Positions 1 through 11,787 are shown, counted from the first letter of the stretch. The stretch: 64,000 nucleotides of DNA from Aporrectodea caliginosa (GCA_020284085.1 JACEVL010000062.1:1374795-1438794); one strand, 5' to 3'. Numbers and translations are program-made. Notes: a model not told the origin generated them from the sequence alone.

Positions 1-39
1 GCTACGGTGGATGATGGTGTTTTCGATTGCCACAGTATA

Positions 40-345
40 GCCACACAAGTCAGAATTGCCACTATTTAGAATTTCTCATAGTTATAATTGCCACTTCTTA
101 GAACTGCCACCAGTTAGAATTGCCACTAGTTAGAGTTGCCACTGGTGAGAATCGCCATACTAGCCACACTGGTTAAAATTGCCACTAGTTAGAATTGCCT
201 CTAGTGAAAATTGTCACTATTGTCACTATTTAAAATTGCCACTAGTTAAAAGTGTCTCAAGTTAAAATTGTCACTATTGCCATTAGCTAAAATTGCCCCT
301 AGTTACAATTCCACTAGCTAGAATTGCCACACTGGCCACACTAGT
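40..345. repeat. Degenerate minisatellite (AGAATTGCCACTAGTT-like, ~16-19 bp)
   Basis: About 15 imperfect copies of a unit reading AGAATTGCCACTAGTT run through this stretch, with drift in length and sequence. No coding signal was seen, and 346-700 is plain unique sequence. Confidence 0.75.
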
Positions 346-700
346 TTCTGCTGTCATTACACATCACTAAAACGTAACTGTACTGACTACTGCAACAATT
401 CCGTGAAGCATGCTGCACAATTGTTTGGCTATAGGCAACAGAAATAATTCTGATTTCCATGGCCACAATAATTTATGTCCACAACAGTGACTGTCCAGTA
501 CAGACATGTTTTGTATAAGAGTAATATCCTGTCTGAGTTCATGACTCTGTCGCCAGGATCGCCATTTCCCTTCCACACGATGGGAAGTTATTGAAGCATT
601 CGTCACCTAACACGATGCTCATCAGGACCAATAACAATTCTCCACCTGGTAATAAACTGACTTTCAATCAACAAACTAATGTGACATAAGGCAACAACCG

Positions 701-985
701 CAATCTAATCCAATTTAATCTAATGTAATTTAATCTAATCTAATCTAATCTAATCTAATCTAATCCAATCCAATCCAATCCAATCCAATCCAATCCAATC
801 CAATCCAATCCAATCCAATCCAATCCAATCCAATCCAATCCAATCCAATCCAATCCAATCCAATCCAATCCAATCCAATCCAATCCAATCCAATCCAATC
901 CAATCCAATCCAATCCAATCCAATCCAATCCAATCCAATCCAATCCAATCCAATCCAATCCAATCCAATCTAATCTAATCTGGAA
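701..985. repeat. Pentanucleotide array (CCAAT)n with (CTAAT)n flanks
   Basis: About 40 uninterrupted CCAAT units occupy roughly 766-968, flanked on both sides by diverged CTAAT units. Because 5 is not a multiple of 3, the array is open in several frames on the minus strand (periodic D-W-I-G-L), which is an artefact of the repeat. Confidence 0.95.
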
Positions 986-1062
986 TCTCTCACTACCTGC
1001 ATCGTAACACAATCAATCTATGAGGGTTGTAAAGTTAAACTGCAGCTGCGGCCATACTCAGT

Positions 1063-1063
1063 C

Positions 1064-1132
<69 letters not shown>
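1063..1132. repeat. Tetranucleotide microsatellite (GACA)n
   Basis: About 17 perfect GACA/CAGA units, followed by a short GA-rich stretch and then a degenerate (CAAT)n tract near 1200-1310. Confidence 0.95.
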
Positions 1133-1194
1133 GGCACCCTGGCTGTATAGAGGGTGAATAGGAGAGAGAGGCAGAGAGAGACAACATGAGAGTC

Positions 1195-1310
1195 ATAAAT
1201 TCAATAATTGACATCAATCAATCAATCAATCAATGATTCAATCAATCAGTAAACTGTAATTCAATCGGTTGGCTAGTCAACAATCAATAAATCAATCAAT
1301 AAACTGACAT
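1195..1310. repeat. Degenerate (CAAT)n tract
   Basis: Short runs of CAAT interrupted by substitutions; no gene signal. Confidence 0.7.
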
Positions 1311-1379
1311 AGAAAAAAGACTAAGATTCAATAAATGAACCTAATCGCATGGTGATCCAGTCAAAGCATCAATCAAAAC

Positions 1380-1640
1380 CTGAATCTCATCAATGAAGGA
1401 AACCGTTGAGCATGATCTAATCTCAGAAAGCGTTGATCTTGGTCTAATCCCAGAAACCGTAGATCATGTTCTAAGACAGGGAATTCTAATCCATGTAAGC
1501 CTTGATCATGATCTAAATACAAAGTCTTGATCATGATCTAATTCCAGAAAGTCTTGATTATTATCTAATCCATCCATGAAAGCCTCGATCATGATCTGAA
1601 TCTTGTTGTAATTCAGACAAGCGTTGATCATCCAAATCTC
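1380..1640. repeat. Degenerate ~45-bp tandem repeat containing TTGATCATGATCTAATC
   Basis: Five to six loose copies of a unit containing the near-palindrome TTGATCATGATCTAA separated by CAGAAAGC-like spacers. Spacing is uneven, so this is an old, decayed minisatellite. Confidence 0.6.
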
Positions 1641-1894
1641 ATCACGAACCTGGCAAAGGTCACGACCCTAATCTCGGCACCGTCTGATCAACCGAAGACA
1701 TTGCCTCGATGGCAATAACCACCTGAGCTGATCTTCGTAAAACAGACCCTAACTCAGAATCGTGGCATTAAAGAGATTTCTGAGAATCTGAGACACAGGA
1801 GTCGCGTTCCGACCTTTGTGCTGCTGAGGAGGATGCAGAAATGTCAAAGGCACAACACAAGCAGTTACCTTTTTATAGACACATGAAAACGGAA

Positions 1895-2215
1895 CAGGAT
1901 GGGACAGACAGTCTCAGACAGTCAAAGAGACAGACAGAAACAGACTGATAGACACAGTACAGTCTCAAACAGTCAAAGATACAGGCAGACGCATAGACTG
2001 ATAGACAGTCTCAGACAGTCAAAGAGACAGACAGAAACAGACTGATAGACACAGTCTCAGACAGTCAAAGATACAGGCAGACACATAGACTGATAGACAC
2101 AGTCTCAGACAGTTAGACAATTAGACACATATATAGACTGATAGACACAGTCTCAGACAGTCGCAGACAATTAGACACATAGACTGATAGACAAAGTCTC
2201 AGACAGACACGAACA
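1895..2215. repeat. CAGACAGTC-rich minisatellite (~65-bp higher-order unit)
   Basis: Repeated words CAGTCTCAGACAGTC and AGACTGATAGACACAG alternate with period near 65 bp. The minus-strand open frame over it is low complexity and not a gene. Confidence 0.75.
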
Positions 2216-3700
2216 CTGGCACACAGGAAGGCAAGCAAGCATGCACCCAGATTAAGACAGGTGGACAAAGAAAACATAGAAAAAAGGTTGGTGTCCCGTG
2301 ACAGAGTCTCCCCCTCTCCTAAAAATCTTCCTCCGGAGACTCTATATTTCGAAATAGATTCTCCAGTCTCCACCCCCGCAGATCTGTTTCAGAATATATT
2401 CGCCCACGCCCATGCACGAGACAATATTCTAAATGAAAGTATCGGGGGGGGGGGAAGAATATTTCATCTCCCGTTGAAATAAACTCTGCCCCGGGAGAGA
2501 CTTTATTTCAATGCAAATATATAGGCTACAGTCCCATCAAATTAGGCCTATGGCCAACCAATCAACTTTATTCTAGCTTCCTTGGTTGAGCAAATGGTTG
2601 AGTAATCTTTATCTCAAGGCTGAACTGCCTTCCTGGAAGAATCACAGAAAAGCAAGCGATTTGAACTTTTTTGGGAAAAACAAAATGCAGAAAATCGAAA
2701 CTATTATTGAATCCATTGAGATCATCTAAGTCTATGCAGGAATAAACTTGAGCCACGAATAATCTATGATGGCCTGCACTTAATAGTCAACCAATCAACT
2801 TTGTCCCAACTTTTCTTACCTCCTTGAGCAAATTCCATTCTAAGCAGAATAATTCCGTGGTTCAACAAATGCTTCCGTGGTCTTTATCTGTGCGTGGCTT
2901 CATGGACTACAATGCTTTATATTTTAAATTGATATTGGTCAATCAATACCAAATAGGTTTGGTTTAGCTGCAGTTATTTAATGGGTATTGTGCACAATTC
3001 TGTTAATTGCATGCCATATATGTCTTCATCAATGAAAGACAGAAAAGCAAGGGCAAGCTCTTTTATAAAGCCAGTACATTATTTGCAGTCACTGGTTATG
3101 ATTCCCTATTCTACGTAATAACCTGACACCAGCTAACAATCATAAACAACTAATATGCTAGCCAGATGAATGGATGAATGGTAGGCCTAATAGGCCTACG
3201 CAATGTACGCATCAAAAGAATCACATAAAATCGAGAGTAAGCTCATATCAGTTGATTGATACCAGTTGAAGGGTAGGCTTAAGCCGCTTAAAGAATCACA
3301 AAGAAGTCAGTGCTATAGCTCGTATCAGGATGCCAGTACAGTTATAGTGATTCCCTGTTTCTGACTTCTTGCGTAGCTAATAAGCTGACCTGTATAATTT
3401 ATAATACATCTGACGCTAATAACACTGAACGACCAATAGCCAACACAATATTACTTCAGTGGTAGGTCTAACCCTCAAAGAATCAGCCTGAAGCTAGTTA
3501 GCGTTAGCTGGCATAATAATTATAAGGAATACGGCATCAATTAGTGAATAGGACAGGGATTACTGATCACAGAATCGTTACAGAAACCAGTGTTAACTAG
3601 CACCAGTATAATGTCTACTTCTAGTCAGAGCCATTTTAGTAATTAATAATTATATAACAATAATATGTGTAAAGAGTGCAAAGAGAAGTGGATGGAGGAA
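2216..3700. other. Intergenic, no gene seen
   Basis: AT-rich unique-looking sequence. I found no splice-supported coding exon and no tRNA. Short open frames at 2261 and 2568 have no recognisable composition or motif. Confidence 0.6.
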
Positions 3701-3716
3701 AAATGTAACGATCTAG

Positions 3717-4052
3717 ATGATGAACGCAAAAACACGACGAACGGATAAACTCTTCCAGGCAGTGAGAGAAATATGCGGTACACCCAGGACAAGGACTATT
3801 TTAATAAGGAAGAAAAGGCTAAAGTGGCTGGGACATGTGATGAGAATGGGCAATGACAGATTACCATCGATGGCTTTACACGGATATGTGGAGGGAACTA
3901 GGAGTAGAGGAAGACAACAAAAGACATGGATGGATAATATACGAGAGGATCTGGAGAGAATGAAGATGAACATTGCAGAAGCAAAGGAACAAATCAAGGA
4001 TAGAGAATTCTGGAGACGACAAGTTGAGGACTCATCGTTGGCCTTGGCCTGA
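3717..4052 (+). pseudogene. LINE ORF2 C-terminal fragment
   Basis: This 111-residue frame reads RLKWLGHVMRMGNDRLPSMA, then GTRSRGRQQKTWMDNIREDL. It is the familiar tail found downstream of the reverse transcriptase domain in many animal non-LTR retrotransposons (R-L-x-W-x-G-H-V-x-R, then G-R-x-x-K-T-W-x-D-N). The catalytic reverse transcriptase domain is absent, so this is a 5'-truncated, dead copy. It sits alone in AT-rich intergenic DNA. The clade (RTE- or CR1-like) cannot be fixed from the tail alone. Confidence 0.8.
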
Positions 4053-4599
4053 CGGAGGAGAAGCAAAGAATATGTGTACTCTCTCCACTGCGTTTTAATC
4101 ACCCAAGCACGCCCCACATCCTAGTGGTGTCATTGCATGCTACATAATACTAATATTAACTTATTATTAAGCAATTATTACATAAAGTTCTTATTTCATT
4201 TCATGTCCCATTCAACCAATAAACATAAAAGTCATTTATTATAAAAAAATGTGCATATTAAATCCTATCTAAAATTATATAGAAATGCGACAGAAAATAC
4301 AGGGGACGATTTTTATAGAGGGAGACTTTTTTATCGTAAGTGGGGAGATTCTATTTTAATGGGGGAGACATTGATTGTTCCGATATAGAGTCTCGGGTTA
4401 GACATTATTTCAGCCGGCGGAAGACTCTGCTTCGAGGGGAGACTATATTTATATTGACACCGGCAAACAAACTTGCAGTGTGACAGATAGCAGTGTTGAC
4501 AGACGGAGACAGTGAGTCTGAGAGAGACAGGCAGGCAGATAAGCAACATACACAGCCAGAAAGCTAAACTTGCACACGGGTATAAAGAAACATAGATAA

Positions 4600-5175
4600 T
4601 ACGTACAGACACAGGTACACCTGGTACACACATATGGTACACAAACAGGTGCACACATATGGTACACAAACAGGTACACACATATGGTACATAAACAGGT
4701 ACACATATGGTACACAAACAGGTACACACATATGGTACACAAACAGGTACACACATATGGTACACAAACAGGTACACACATATGGTACACAAACAGGTAC
4801 ACACATATGGTACACAAACAGGTACACACATATGGTACACAAACAGGTACACACATATGGTACACAAACAGGTACACACATATGGTACACAAACAGGTAC
4901 ACACATATGGTACACAAACAGGTACACACATATGGTACACAAACAGGTACACACATATGGTACACAAACAGGTACACACATATGGTACACAAACAGGTAC
5001 ACACATATGGTACACAAACAGGTACACACACGGGTACATGCACTGGTACACACATATAGGTACAATGTGTACATACATGTGTACACACACATACACACAA
5101 AGGTACACACAGATAGGTACAAAGGTACACACACGTACACACACGTACACACACAGATACATACACAGGTACACA
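4600..5175. repeat. 25-bp minisatellite (ATATGGTACACAAACAGGTAC...)
   Basis: About 16 almost identical 25-bp units lie between 4630 and 5035, one of them shortened, followed by decayed GTACACACA-rich copies to 5175. As 25 = 3x8+1, each frame cycles through all three registers. Since the unit has no stop, long frames appear on both strands. These frames are not genes. Confidence 0.95.
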
Positions 5176-5455
5176 GAGTGTCATTCAATTACCATTTACA
5201 AATCTGTACACAGCTAAGAAATCTGTATATAGAATGATCCTGGACCAGTTCCACTGCGATCATCATCATACTAAGTACTCTTCAGTACACATCAACTAAT
5301 GAAACCAAGACGGATCCAATGGGCTGAGAGGAAGGAGGAAGGAGCACGGATTAATGGCAATCTCGGATGCGACCTGGACGCCCTCATAAGCCAAACATCT
5401 CGCTAATTAATAGCTCTGCCTTATACGCCATAACCCTATAAACTCAGCCACTGTC

Positions 5456-5935
5456 AGTGCCAGTCCCAAGCCTGGATGAAGGAGGAGGGCGACGCTAATG
5501 GTCTTTGTTACCACACAGTGGTCGTTAAACAGTAAACAAGATAACCCTAGAACGCAGCAACAGGTAGTGCCAGTCATAAGCATGGACATAGGAGGAGGGC
5601 AACGCTAATCATTATTCTTTGTAATATAAGAGACTGTGTTATAATATAACACAGTCTCGTTAAACAGAAACTGATCAACAAAATCGTCCGTGTGCCAACT
5701 CCGTCGCTGCCCAAATACTCTGGTCGTGCCAGTCCTAAGTCTGGATAAAGGAGGAGGGTGACGCAAATCATGTATGTATGTATCTGGCTATTTATAGAGC
5801 GCCTTTTAAAACCTCACAAGGGCATTTAACATGGCAATCTAACAGATCCAAGAAGTCGTCTTAATATGGTACCAGTCCAAATCTTGGATCAAGGAGGAGG
5901 GCGACGCCAATCATCTGTATTATGATTACAGCCTC
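5456..5935 (+). repeat. Cluster of four 'GGAGGAGGGCGACGCTAAT' modules
   Basis: Copies start near 5456, 5565, 5726 and 5870, all in the same orientation. Each reads GTGCCAGTCCCAAGCCTGGA, then AAGGAGGAGGGCGACGCTAA, then (best in the first two copies) ~35 bp later GTCGTTAAAC. Seven further copies lie at 15-23 kb. The family is unknown to me. It resembles the kind of structured block seen at 3' ends of non-LTR elements, but that is inference. Confidence 0.7.
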
Positions 5936-6134
5936 GTTACCCTGGATGTCCTCGAATCCAGGTGATGCTGACAATGGTATGCGGTTTGCATGCAGCAGCG
6001 CCTTAACCTATTGTTATTCCGTGTGATCTCGGCTCCATGCAATATAATAGCGCTCTCCAGTTACCTAAGTCACGACTTTCTTTAATCACTTGGACATGCA
6101 CGTATGCAACGCGGTCGAAAGACTATTGAAGGTC

Positions 6135-6137
<3 letters not shown>

Positions 6138-6191
<54 letters not shown>
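6138..6191. repeat. (AT)n microsatellite
   Basis: About 27 uninterrupted TA dinucleotides. Confidence 0.97.
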
Positions 6192-6192
<1 letters not shown>

Positions 6193-6809
6193 ATAATATG
6201 CCTGATAAATATGTAAGGTAAATAACAAGCCCCACAAATGTACCCAAGATAGGGGATGGGAGAACACCCAACTCCGCAGAGCGAGCGTTGCAAAATCCAT
6301 ACCCCAGTCACACCATCGGGGTTTTCTGGTTGGGTAGCCGGCCGACAGCACACCTGTCTTGGACCCATACGTCGACCTTGATGTAAGCCTACTGTGTAAA
6401 TATTAAGCGCTCAATCTGACGCGTATAGTGTCTTAGCATACATAATCTAAGGTATCATATATTACTGAAGAACTCCTGCATACTTAGAACACGAACATTG
6501 TGTACTCTGTATAAATGTGCTCAGTGTGATGCAAATCATCTGTGATATGAATGCGGCGCTAAATAAACGTTATAAACGGATATGAAAGTGTATGGCAAGT
6601 CTACATACATCATATCGGCTACGTATGCACAGAGTTACATACGTACGCGTACACAAACATACAATACTTGTATATATATATACACTGGGCAATATGTAGG
6701 CTATATATGTTTATATGTACCAAAAACACCTACACAACCACCACCACCATCCCCACCACTACCGCCATGACCATCATTACCATTTACCACCACCATTCAA
6801 CCATCTCAT

Positions 6810-7066
6810 TGGGGCGAGGTGGTTGAATGGTAACACGCTGGCACGAAGATCATCAGGACGTGGGTTCGATACCCACTAGCCCCATAAGGTTGACTCAGCC
6901 TTCCACTCCCTGGGGCGACTGGAAAATGAGCATTATGACAGATGAGCGATTTGCAGGCTGCCATATATACAGTTAATTCGACTTCAGAATCTGTCAAACT
7001 TTTTATCATCTGTTACTACTATGTCATTTAATCTTACTGCGTATTTGCCAGTTGAATTAATAAAAC
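6810..7066 (+). mobile_element. tRNA-derived SINE, group D
   Basis: The head GGGGCGAGGTGGTTGAATGG ... GTGGGTTCGATACCCAC has A-box- and B-box-like promoters and folds like a tRNA. It is followed by a ~180-bp body ending in AATAAAACG and then a long (TTA)n tail. A second, diverged copy lies on the minus strand at 13290-13462. The long body and simple-repeat tail mark it as a SINE rather than a working tRNA gene. Confidence 0.75.
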
Positions 7067-7068
7067 GA

Positions 7069-7129
<61 letters not shown>

Positions 7130-7147
7130 TTATTATTATTATTATTA

Positions 7148-7216
<69 letters not shown>
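7067..7216. repeat. (TTA)n microsatellite, SINE tail
   Basis: About 50 TAT/TTA units with one interruption, growing from the 3' end of the SINE at 6810. Continues into CCACCATCA-type trinucleotides and CCA-rich sequence to ~7450. Confidence 0.95.
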
Positions 7217-7217
<1 letters not shown>

Positions 7218-7484
7218 CCATCATCACCATTACTATTATAGGCGTATAGCTACATTGAGGCACGAGGAGGAAGTTGCCTCCTCTTGCTTTTTTATATTGG
7301 AACTTCTATTGACCAATTACCCCAATGACCAGGATTTTGCCAATGGTACCACCATCATCTACCATTACCACTATCACCTAAATTACCACTACCATTACCA
7401 CATCACCACCTCCATCTCCACCACCAACACCACCACCAACCACCCCCATATTTTCCCTGCATAACCAGCCACTCTTAATCGATA

Positions 7485-8807
7485 TTACTGACCAGTCGGG
7501 ACCTTTGCCGGTGACGATCTATATTCTCGATCGTGAAATGCCATCTGGTGAAATCCGTAGAGCGTACCCCGCAGCTGGGCGTCGATTCCACCCAAGTAAA
7601 CCCCTGCATTATAGAAATTACGACCATTAACCCTCTGGTGACCGCCAGAGGCAAACACGTCAGCAGCGCCGTTCATATAACGTAAGCCATCACGGTTCTC
7701 CGAGTTAGGACTGCACGTCCTTATGCCCCGATTAGTCCGCTGAAGGGTACAGTAGTTGCCATTGGCATAGGGTTTCCCCATCATAGGGGTATGGTCGTAG
7801 GCGGAGGGTTCCTTGCTCGGCTCCGCGGGGTGTCGTAGTTTCGTGCCGGGGGCGTTTCTTCCGTAGAATATGTCCGTGTCGGAAAAGTGGTCGCAGTTAC
7901 GAGGTGACAAGAGATGTGATGAGGTCTGAAGAGACTTTGGTTTGTTCGTTTCGTCGGCTGAACCCTTCTCGTAGAGTCCCAGTCCCATCTCCGCTGCTGG
8001 ATTTCGATCACAGACCTCCACCGGACTGACGCAGAGAGACGGTTTCGAGGATTTCGTTCCGTTCGGATCACCCGTGACCCGATAGAGTCCGGAATTATCG
8101 CTCGACAGTCCGCTGTCCCCCGAGTCGTCGCCCAAGAGATACAGCTGCTGGAAGTCCGTCATCGGTCCAGTCAGTTCCTCCAACCGTCGGAAGTCGACGG
8201 AGACGGACCTCGGATAGAGACGCTTGTCGTCGCCTCCCAGTCTCTCCCCTCGGGGTCTCCCTCCGCTGGCGACGGTCAGCCGGTCCGGCGATCGGACCCT
8301 CTCCGGTGACCGCGACCGTCTCCTGTTCGGGGCCCTGCCCGTGAAACTCCGGCCCCCGCCCTTGATGACGACCACCGGGGTCTGCGGGACCTCCATCGCC
8401 AGGGTCGATATGCTTGACGACGACGTACCCGTACTGGGACAGGTGTCGCAGTTGATCGTTCTCAGGGTAAGCACCAACTTCTTATGGATCGACATCGCAA
8501 TGACAACATCCTCGAGTCTCCGACCGGCCACCGGAACTGAATTGACCGACAGGATCTCGTCCCCGACCCTCAACAGCCCGTTCTGGTCGGCCACACTCCC
8601 CGGAGCGAACCGCGATATGAAGACACCGTCCGTACGGTCGGCCCCGTTCCCTTCGCGCAGGTACAGCCCGAGTCCCTGTCCCGGCCGCTTGTTCACCTCG
8701 ACCGTCCGGATCGTACACGTCTTGTCGTCCATGATGGATAAAATCCTCACGGATATCCGCAAATATGTCGGCTCGACTTTAGGCGCAACATGTCCGACGA
8801 TTTGCAT
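7485..8807 (-). CDS. SYD-1/RhoGAP100F-like protein, N-terminal exon with PDZ domain
   Basis: A 440-residue open frame starts at an ATG at 8805-8807. Residues ~33-117 form a PDZ domain: carboxylate-binding loop L-G-L-Y at 46-49, then GVFISRFAPGS and LRVGDEILSVN. The EVNKRPGQGLGLYLREGNG opening, the AMSIHKKLVLTLR end and a following PVVVIK motif match, as I recall them, the PDZ region of Drosophila RhoGAP100F and nematode SYD-1, presynaptic-assembly proteins that carry C2 and RhoGAP domains further on. The rest (118-440) is Arg/Ser/Pro-rich and disordered. C2 and RhoGAP are absent here. A usable donor (CTG, then GTCAGT) at 7492-7491, just before the stop at 7485-7487, suggests splicing to exons outside the window. 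The exon is GC-rich relative to its AT-rich surroundings. A Par-6-type PDZ protein is the main alternative. Confidence 0.72.
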   Translation of the reverse strand: MQIVGHVAPKVEPTYLRISVRILSIMDDKTCTIRTVEVNKRPGQGLGLYLREGNGADRTDGVFISRFAPGSVADQNGLLRVGDEILSVNSVPVAGRRLEDVVIAMSIHKKLVLTLRTINCDTCPSTGTSSSSISTLAMEVPQTPVVVIKGGGRSFTGRAPNRRRSRSPERVRSPDRLTVASGGRPRGERLGGDDKRLYPRSVSVDFRRLEELTGPMTDFQQLYLLGDDSGDSGLSSDNSGLYRVTGDPNGTKSSKPSLCVSPVEVCDRNPAAEMGLGLYEKGSADETNKPKSLQTSSHLLSPRNCDHFSDTDIFYGRNAPGTKLRHPAEPSKEPSAYDHTPMMGKPYANGNYCTLQRTNRGIRTCSPNSENRDGLRYMNGAADVFASGGHQRVNGRNFYNAGVYLGGIDAQLRGTLYGFHQMAFHDREYRSSPAKVPTGQ

Positions 8808-9002
8808 TCAGCGGAGAAGAGAATAATTTGAGCGGACGACGTCCTTCGTCTGCATTGGATATGTCGTCGATAGACGCCATGGCGTATGCACCGACGACTA
8901 CAGATCACCTTACAGATAGAGGGATTCAACACTCGGCCGAAAGAAACCACGTGTGGAGCGCCGCCCTGCGACTGACTGAATTCATTGTACGTATAGATAA
9001 TT

Positions 9003-9060
9003 AAGTAAGTATATCCTTTATTGCACTAATTGCTAACCGCATTCTAGTTTACATTCTACA
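9003..9060 (-). mobile_element. LINE 3' tail, (CTTA)n type
   Basis: On the plus strand this reads TAAGTAAGTATATCCTTTAT followed by TGCTAACCGCATTCTAG. It is a short 5'-truncated copy of the same 3' end seen with coding sequence at 15233-15731. Confidence 0.7.
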
Positions 9061-9524
9061 ATGGCCTATGATCTCTAATGTTACATCTTAATTTCTGTTT
9101 TTCAAACTGTGCTGTCTACAGTATTTTGGTCAAGAGTAAATCATCCTAATAACAAATGTTTTACTGGCCTAACTGTCAGCAGCGGGTATACTCTGTTATA
9201 GGCACGAGGATGCATAGAGTATAGGAACCTATAGTTAGTTTTATGGGAGTAATAGTCCATGTAGTACATGAGCAGGGTCGTTAATTATGGCTGAGAAGAG
9301 ACGGGAGTCTGCCACTGACATAGCTGTTCGAAGCTTTTATAGGAATCCGCAAGAAAATCCGCCCGAATCAGTCGTCTTGTAGTATTGTATTGTATTTACG
9401 ACGATTTATATAGCGTTGTTGATAGCAAGCTACTTCTAGAACGCTCAACCCGTAGCGGCAGCCATCAACAGGCGCCCAGCCCTCATGTAGGACAATGAGC
9501 AGCCCGGAGGCGCCAGGTTGTGTG

Positions 9525-9692
9525 TTTGTATTGTATTGTATTGTATTGTATTGTACTCCACGTTTATATTGCGACCGAGCCACCCGCAGTAAAGGTCCGA
9601 GAAATTAATCTCTGATAAACCGACCGACCGGGAATCGAACCCGGGTCGCCGGCGTGACGAGCAGGCACCAGCCCACTCGGCCACTCAGACCC
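9525..9692 (-). mobile_element. tRNA-derived SINE, group F
   Basis: On the minus strand, GGGTCTGAGTGGCCGAGTGG ... GGTTCGATTCCCGGTCGG gives a tRNA-like head. It is followed by a ~70-bp body and an ATACA-type tail. A second copy at 23336-23474 has the same body, so this is a SINE, not a tRNA gene. Confidence 0.75.
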
Positions 9693-9699
9693 TTATTAT

Positions 9700-10660
9700 G
9701 GCCTGGAGCCGGACCCGCCCCTCTTGTCCAACAAACCTCCATGCACCAGACAAGAGTCGCATACACAACCGTGCAACCGTAGTTGCACTAACGACGTCGC
9801 TCAACTTTGGACCTGACAGTAGTAAGCAATAGCCCAATGCTTACTACTCGTGACAAACCATGGGCAACCATGACACGGAGAGCGTACATTGATTGTCTGG
9901 CCTTGATGATGGTGGTGTTAACATTCACGTCGAACCCAACAGTCAGCGTTTCCGTTAGAGTCCAAACAGAGGATTGTAGGGATTGTAGGCCTATACTTGC
10001 GTCCTGACGTCGAATTTTAGACGTAGGGCCTAGCTCTTTGGAATTTTACGCCTAGCCTGTGAAATATGGACGTTTTGGACATTTGTTATGGACGTAAAAA
10101 CGGCCGTTTTGGCGTTAACGGAAACACTGCCAACAGTCTATGCTTTAAGTTTAACAAATCCTGCAGGATTTAACCAGCATAAGATCTCTTAAACTGAACT
10201 AGATGTAGGCCTACCAACGTACGGCATGCATTGTAATGCTAAGTAAGCTTAAAGGTTTTCATCTTTAGTTATACTTAAGCTGTATTATGCCATGCGAATG
10301 ATGAGAACTGTGCGATAATATGTGTCGACGTCAACGGCCTTTGATGTCATAAGATGTCGTTAAATTCTGGCTCCATCCATTCAGTAATACTTGGCTTCAA
10401 AACGAATTGTCATATTCGCACAACGCTTCAGAATTCTAACAAAGAATTTAGGCCTATAGGTGAATGTAAATGTAGGCGTGTTTCTATTGGGCCGTAGGGA
10501 CTCGACCCCTTGACCCTGCTCATTGTCCATGTATTGTTCAGTTGATAGGTCTCTCACCCGTATAGAGACTAAAGAAAACGCCTGTATCAATGAACCGCGC
10601 GACAAAGCAATTTAACGAATAAGCCATCTCTGTTGCGTGTCTAAATTAACCTTTTGTCAT
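9700..10660. other. Intergenic, no gene seen
   Basis: Unique-looking sequence apart from one second-type module (CGACGTCAACGGCC ... GATGTCGTTAAA) near 10326-10364. No coding exon could be supported. Confidence 0.5.
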
Positions 10661-10664
10661 GTTA

Positions 10665-10945
10665 TAACTCTATAGTGAATTGGTTAGCATGCTGGACTGT
10701 TAATTGAGAGGTTGGAGGTTCAAATCCCAGGGCAGAAATTTGGTTCGAGATCTTGCTCCACCTGCACCCTCTAGTCAATTCAGCTTGAATGAGTACATTG
10801 ACCGTACACTGTCGGTGGGAAGATGAGAGGGCGAGGGAGAGGACTGACCACCCACCCTCAAATGCCGAGGCTAAAAAATGAAGTCGCTAACCTCTTCATA
10901 GTCACGACTTCCTCATGGCTAGCTTAAGTAACTGCTCTTCTTCTT
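10665..10945 (+). mobile_element. tRNA-derived SINE, group A (near full length)
   Basis: The head TTGGTTAGCATGCTGGACTG ... GGTTCAAATCCCAG is tRNA-like. The body contains GTACACTGTCGGTGGGAAGA and the end CTAGCTTAAGTAACTGCTC. A nearly complete relative lies on the minus strand at 50150-50443, with 3' fragments at 27668-27775 and 44716-44830. Confidence 0.8.
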
Positions 10946-11787
10946 TTATGTTATAACTCACAAGTCATGTCACATTTATAGACCCAGGCCCGTCGACAGA
11001 AATTTCCTGACCCTAGGCATAGCGATGAACGTAGCCCTAGTCTAAAGAGCCCCCGAAAAAGGAATGACTGAAAGGCATGAAGGAGAAGAGTTTGTGTAGA
11101 TTCGGTACATTAGAACTCGACAGATTTTGAAATTGATGCGAACTTGTGTATGGGAAGCCAGTGCAGTTCACAGAGGGTCGGTGTGACGTGACCCGAGGAT
11201 TTTGGTTCTTAATCAGCTTAGCAGCGTAATAAAGAACAGTTGTAAGAGGTTGAATGGTGATGCAGGAAGACTATAAAGGACTGAGTTGCTGTAGTCAATC
11301 CTAGAAATGACAAGGGCCTGTACTATCCTACTATGGTACGGAGACATTTCTATTTCTCATTAAGGCTTTTCCTTCAATGCCGTAGGCAATGCGTCTGAGA
11401 TGGAAAACAGGGGAAAAAACATAGGCCTACGCCCTACGCATTAAACTTCTCACGGAAAACTTTTCTCATAGTGTAAGAATGATCCCTTCCACATGCCCGT
11501 GTAAAGTCGTTAAAACTGTTATGAAATAATAGCCAATAGCCCAATACAACAAACAAACATGTCCTCCTTTTGCCCAGGGTGATAGTTGCCAGGGGTTGGG
11601 GAGGGGGGTTCAACCCCTAATCTTTCTTAGGCTCCCATAGGAAAGTCTACATTTCACACCCAAACTGCACATAAATCAACGTCTAACCCCCCACAGTTAT
11701 TTTTTTACAATTCCCATACTGCGGGTTTTGCCGGAAGCCTGGCAACCCTAAATTATTGTTTACATAACAAACGCATTCAGTTAATTA

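Noticed and set aside
750..1012. W-I-G-L-D repeat proteins on the minus strand
   Set aside because: Translation of the CCAAT pentamer array; no start context or unique sequence.
4331..5237. Long overlapping open frames on both strands (up to 285 residues)
   Set aside because: They are readings of the 25-bp satellite and its CA-rich edges; periodic, low complexity and mutually overlapping.
8224..8826. Plus-strand 200-residue open frame
   Set aside because: Antisense of the PDZ exon in GC-rich sequence; composition only.
9595..9692. Possible tRNA gene (and similar heads at 6810, 10680, 16700, 23400, 25690, 50400, 54840, 58446)
   Set aside because: tRNA-like promoters are followed by shared bodies and simple-repeat tails, and stems are imperfect; these are SINE heads.
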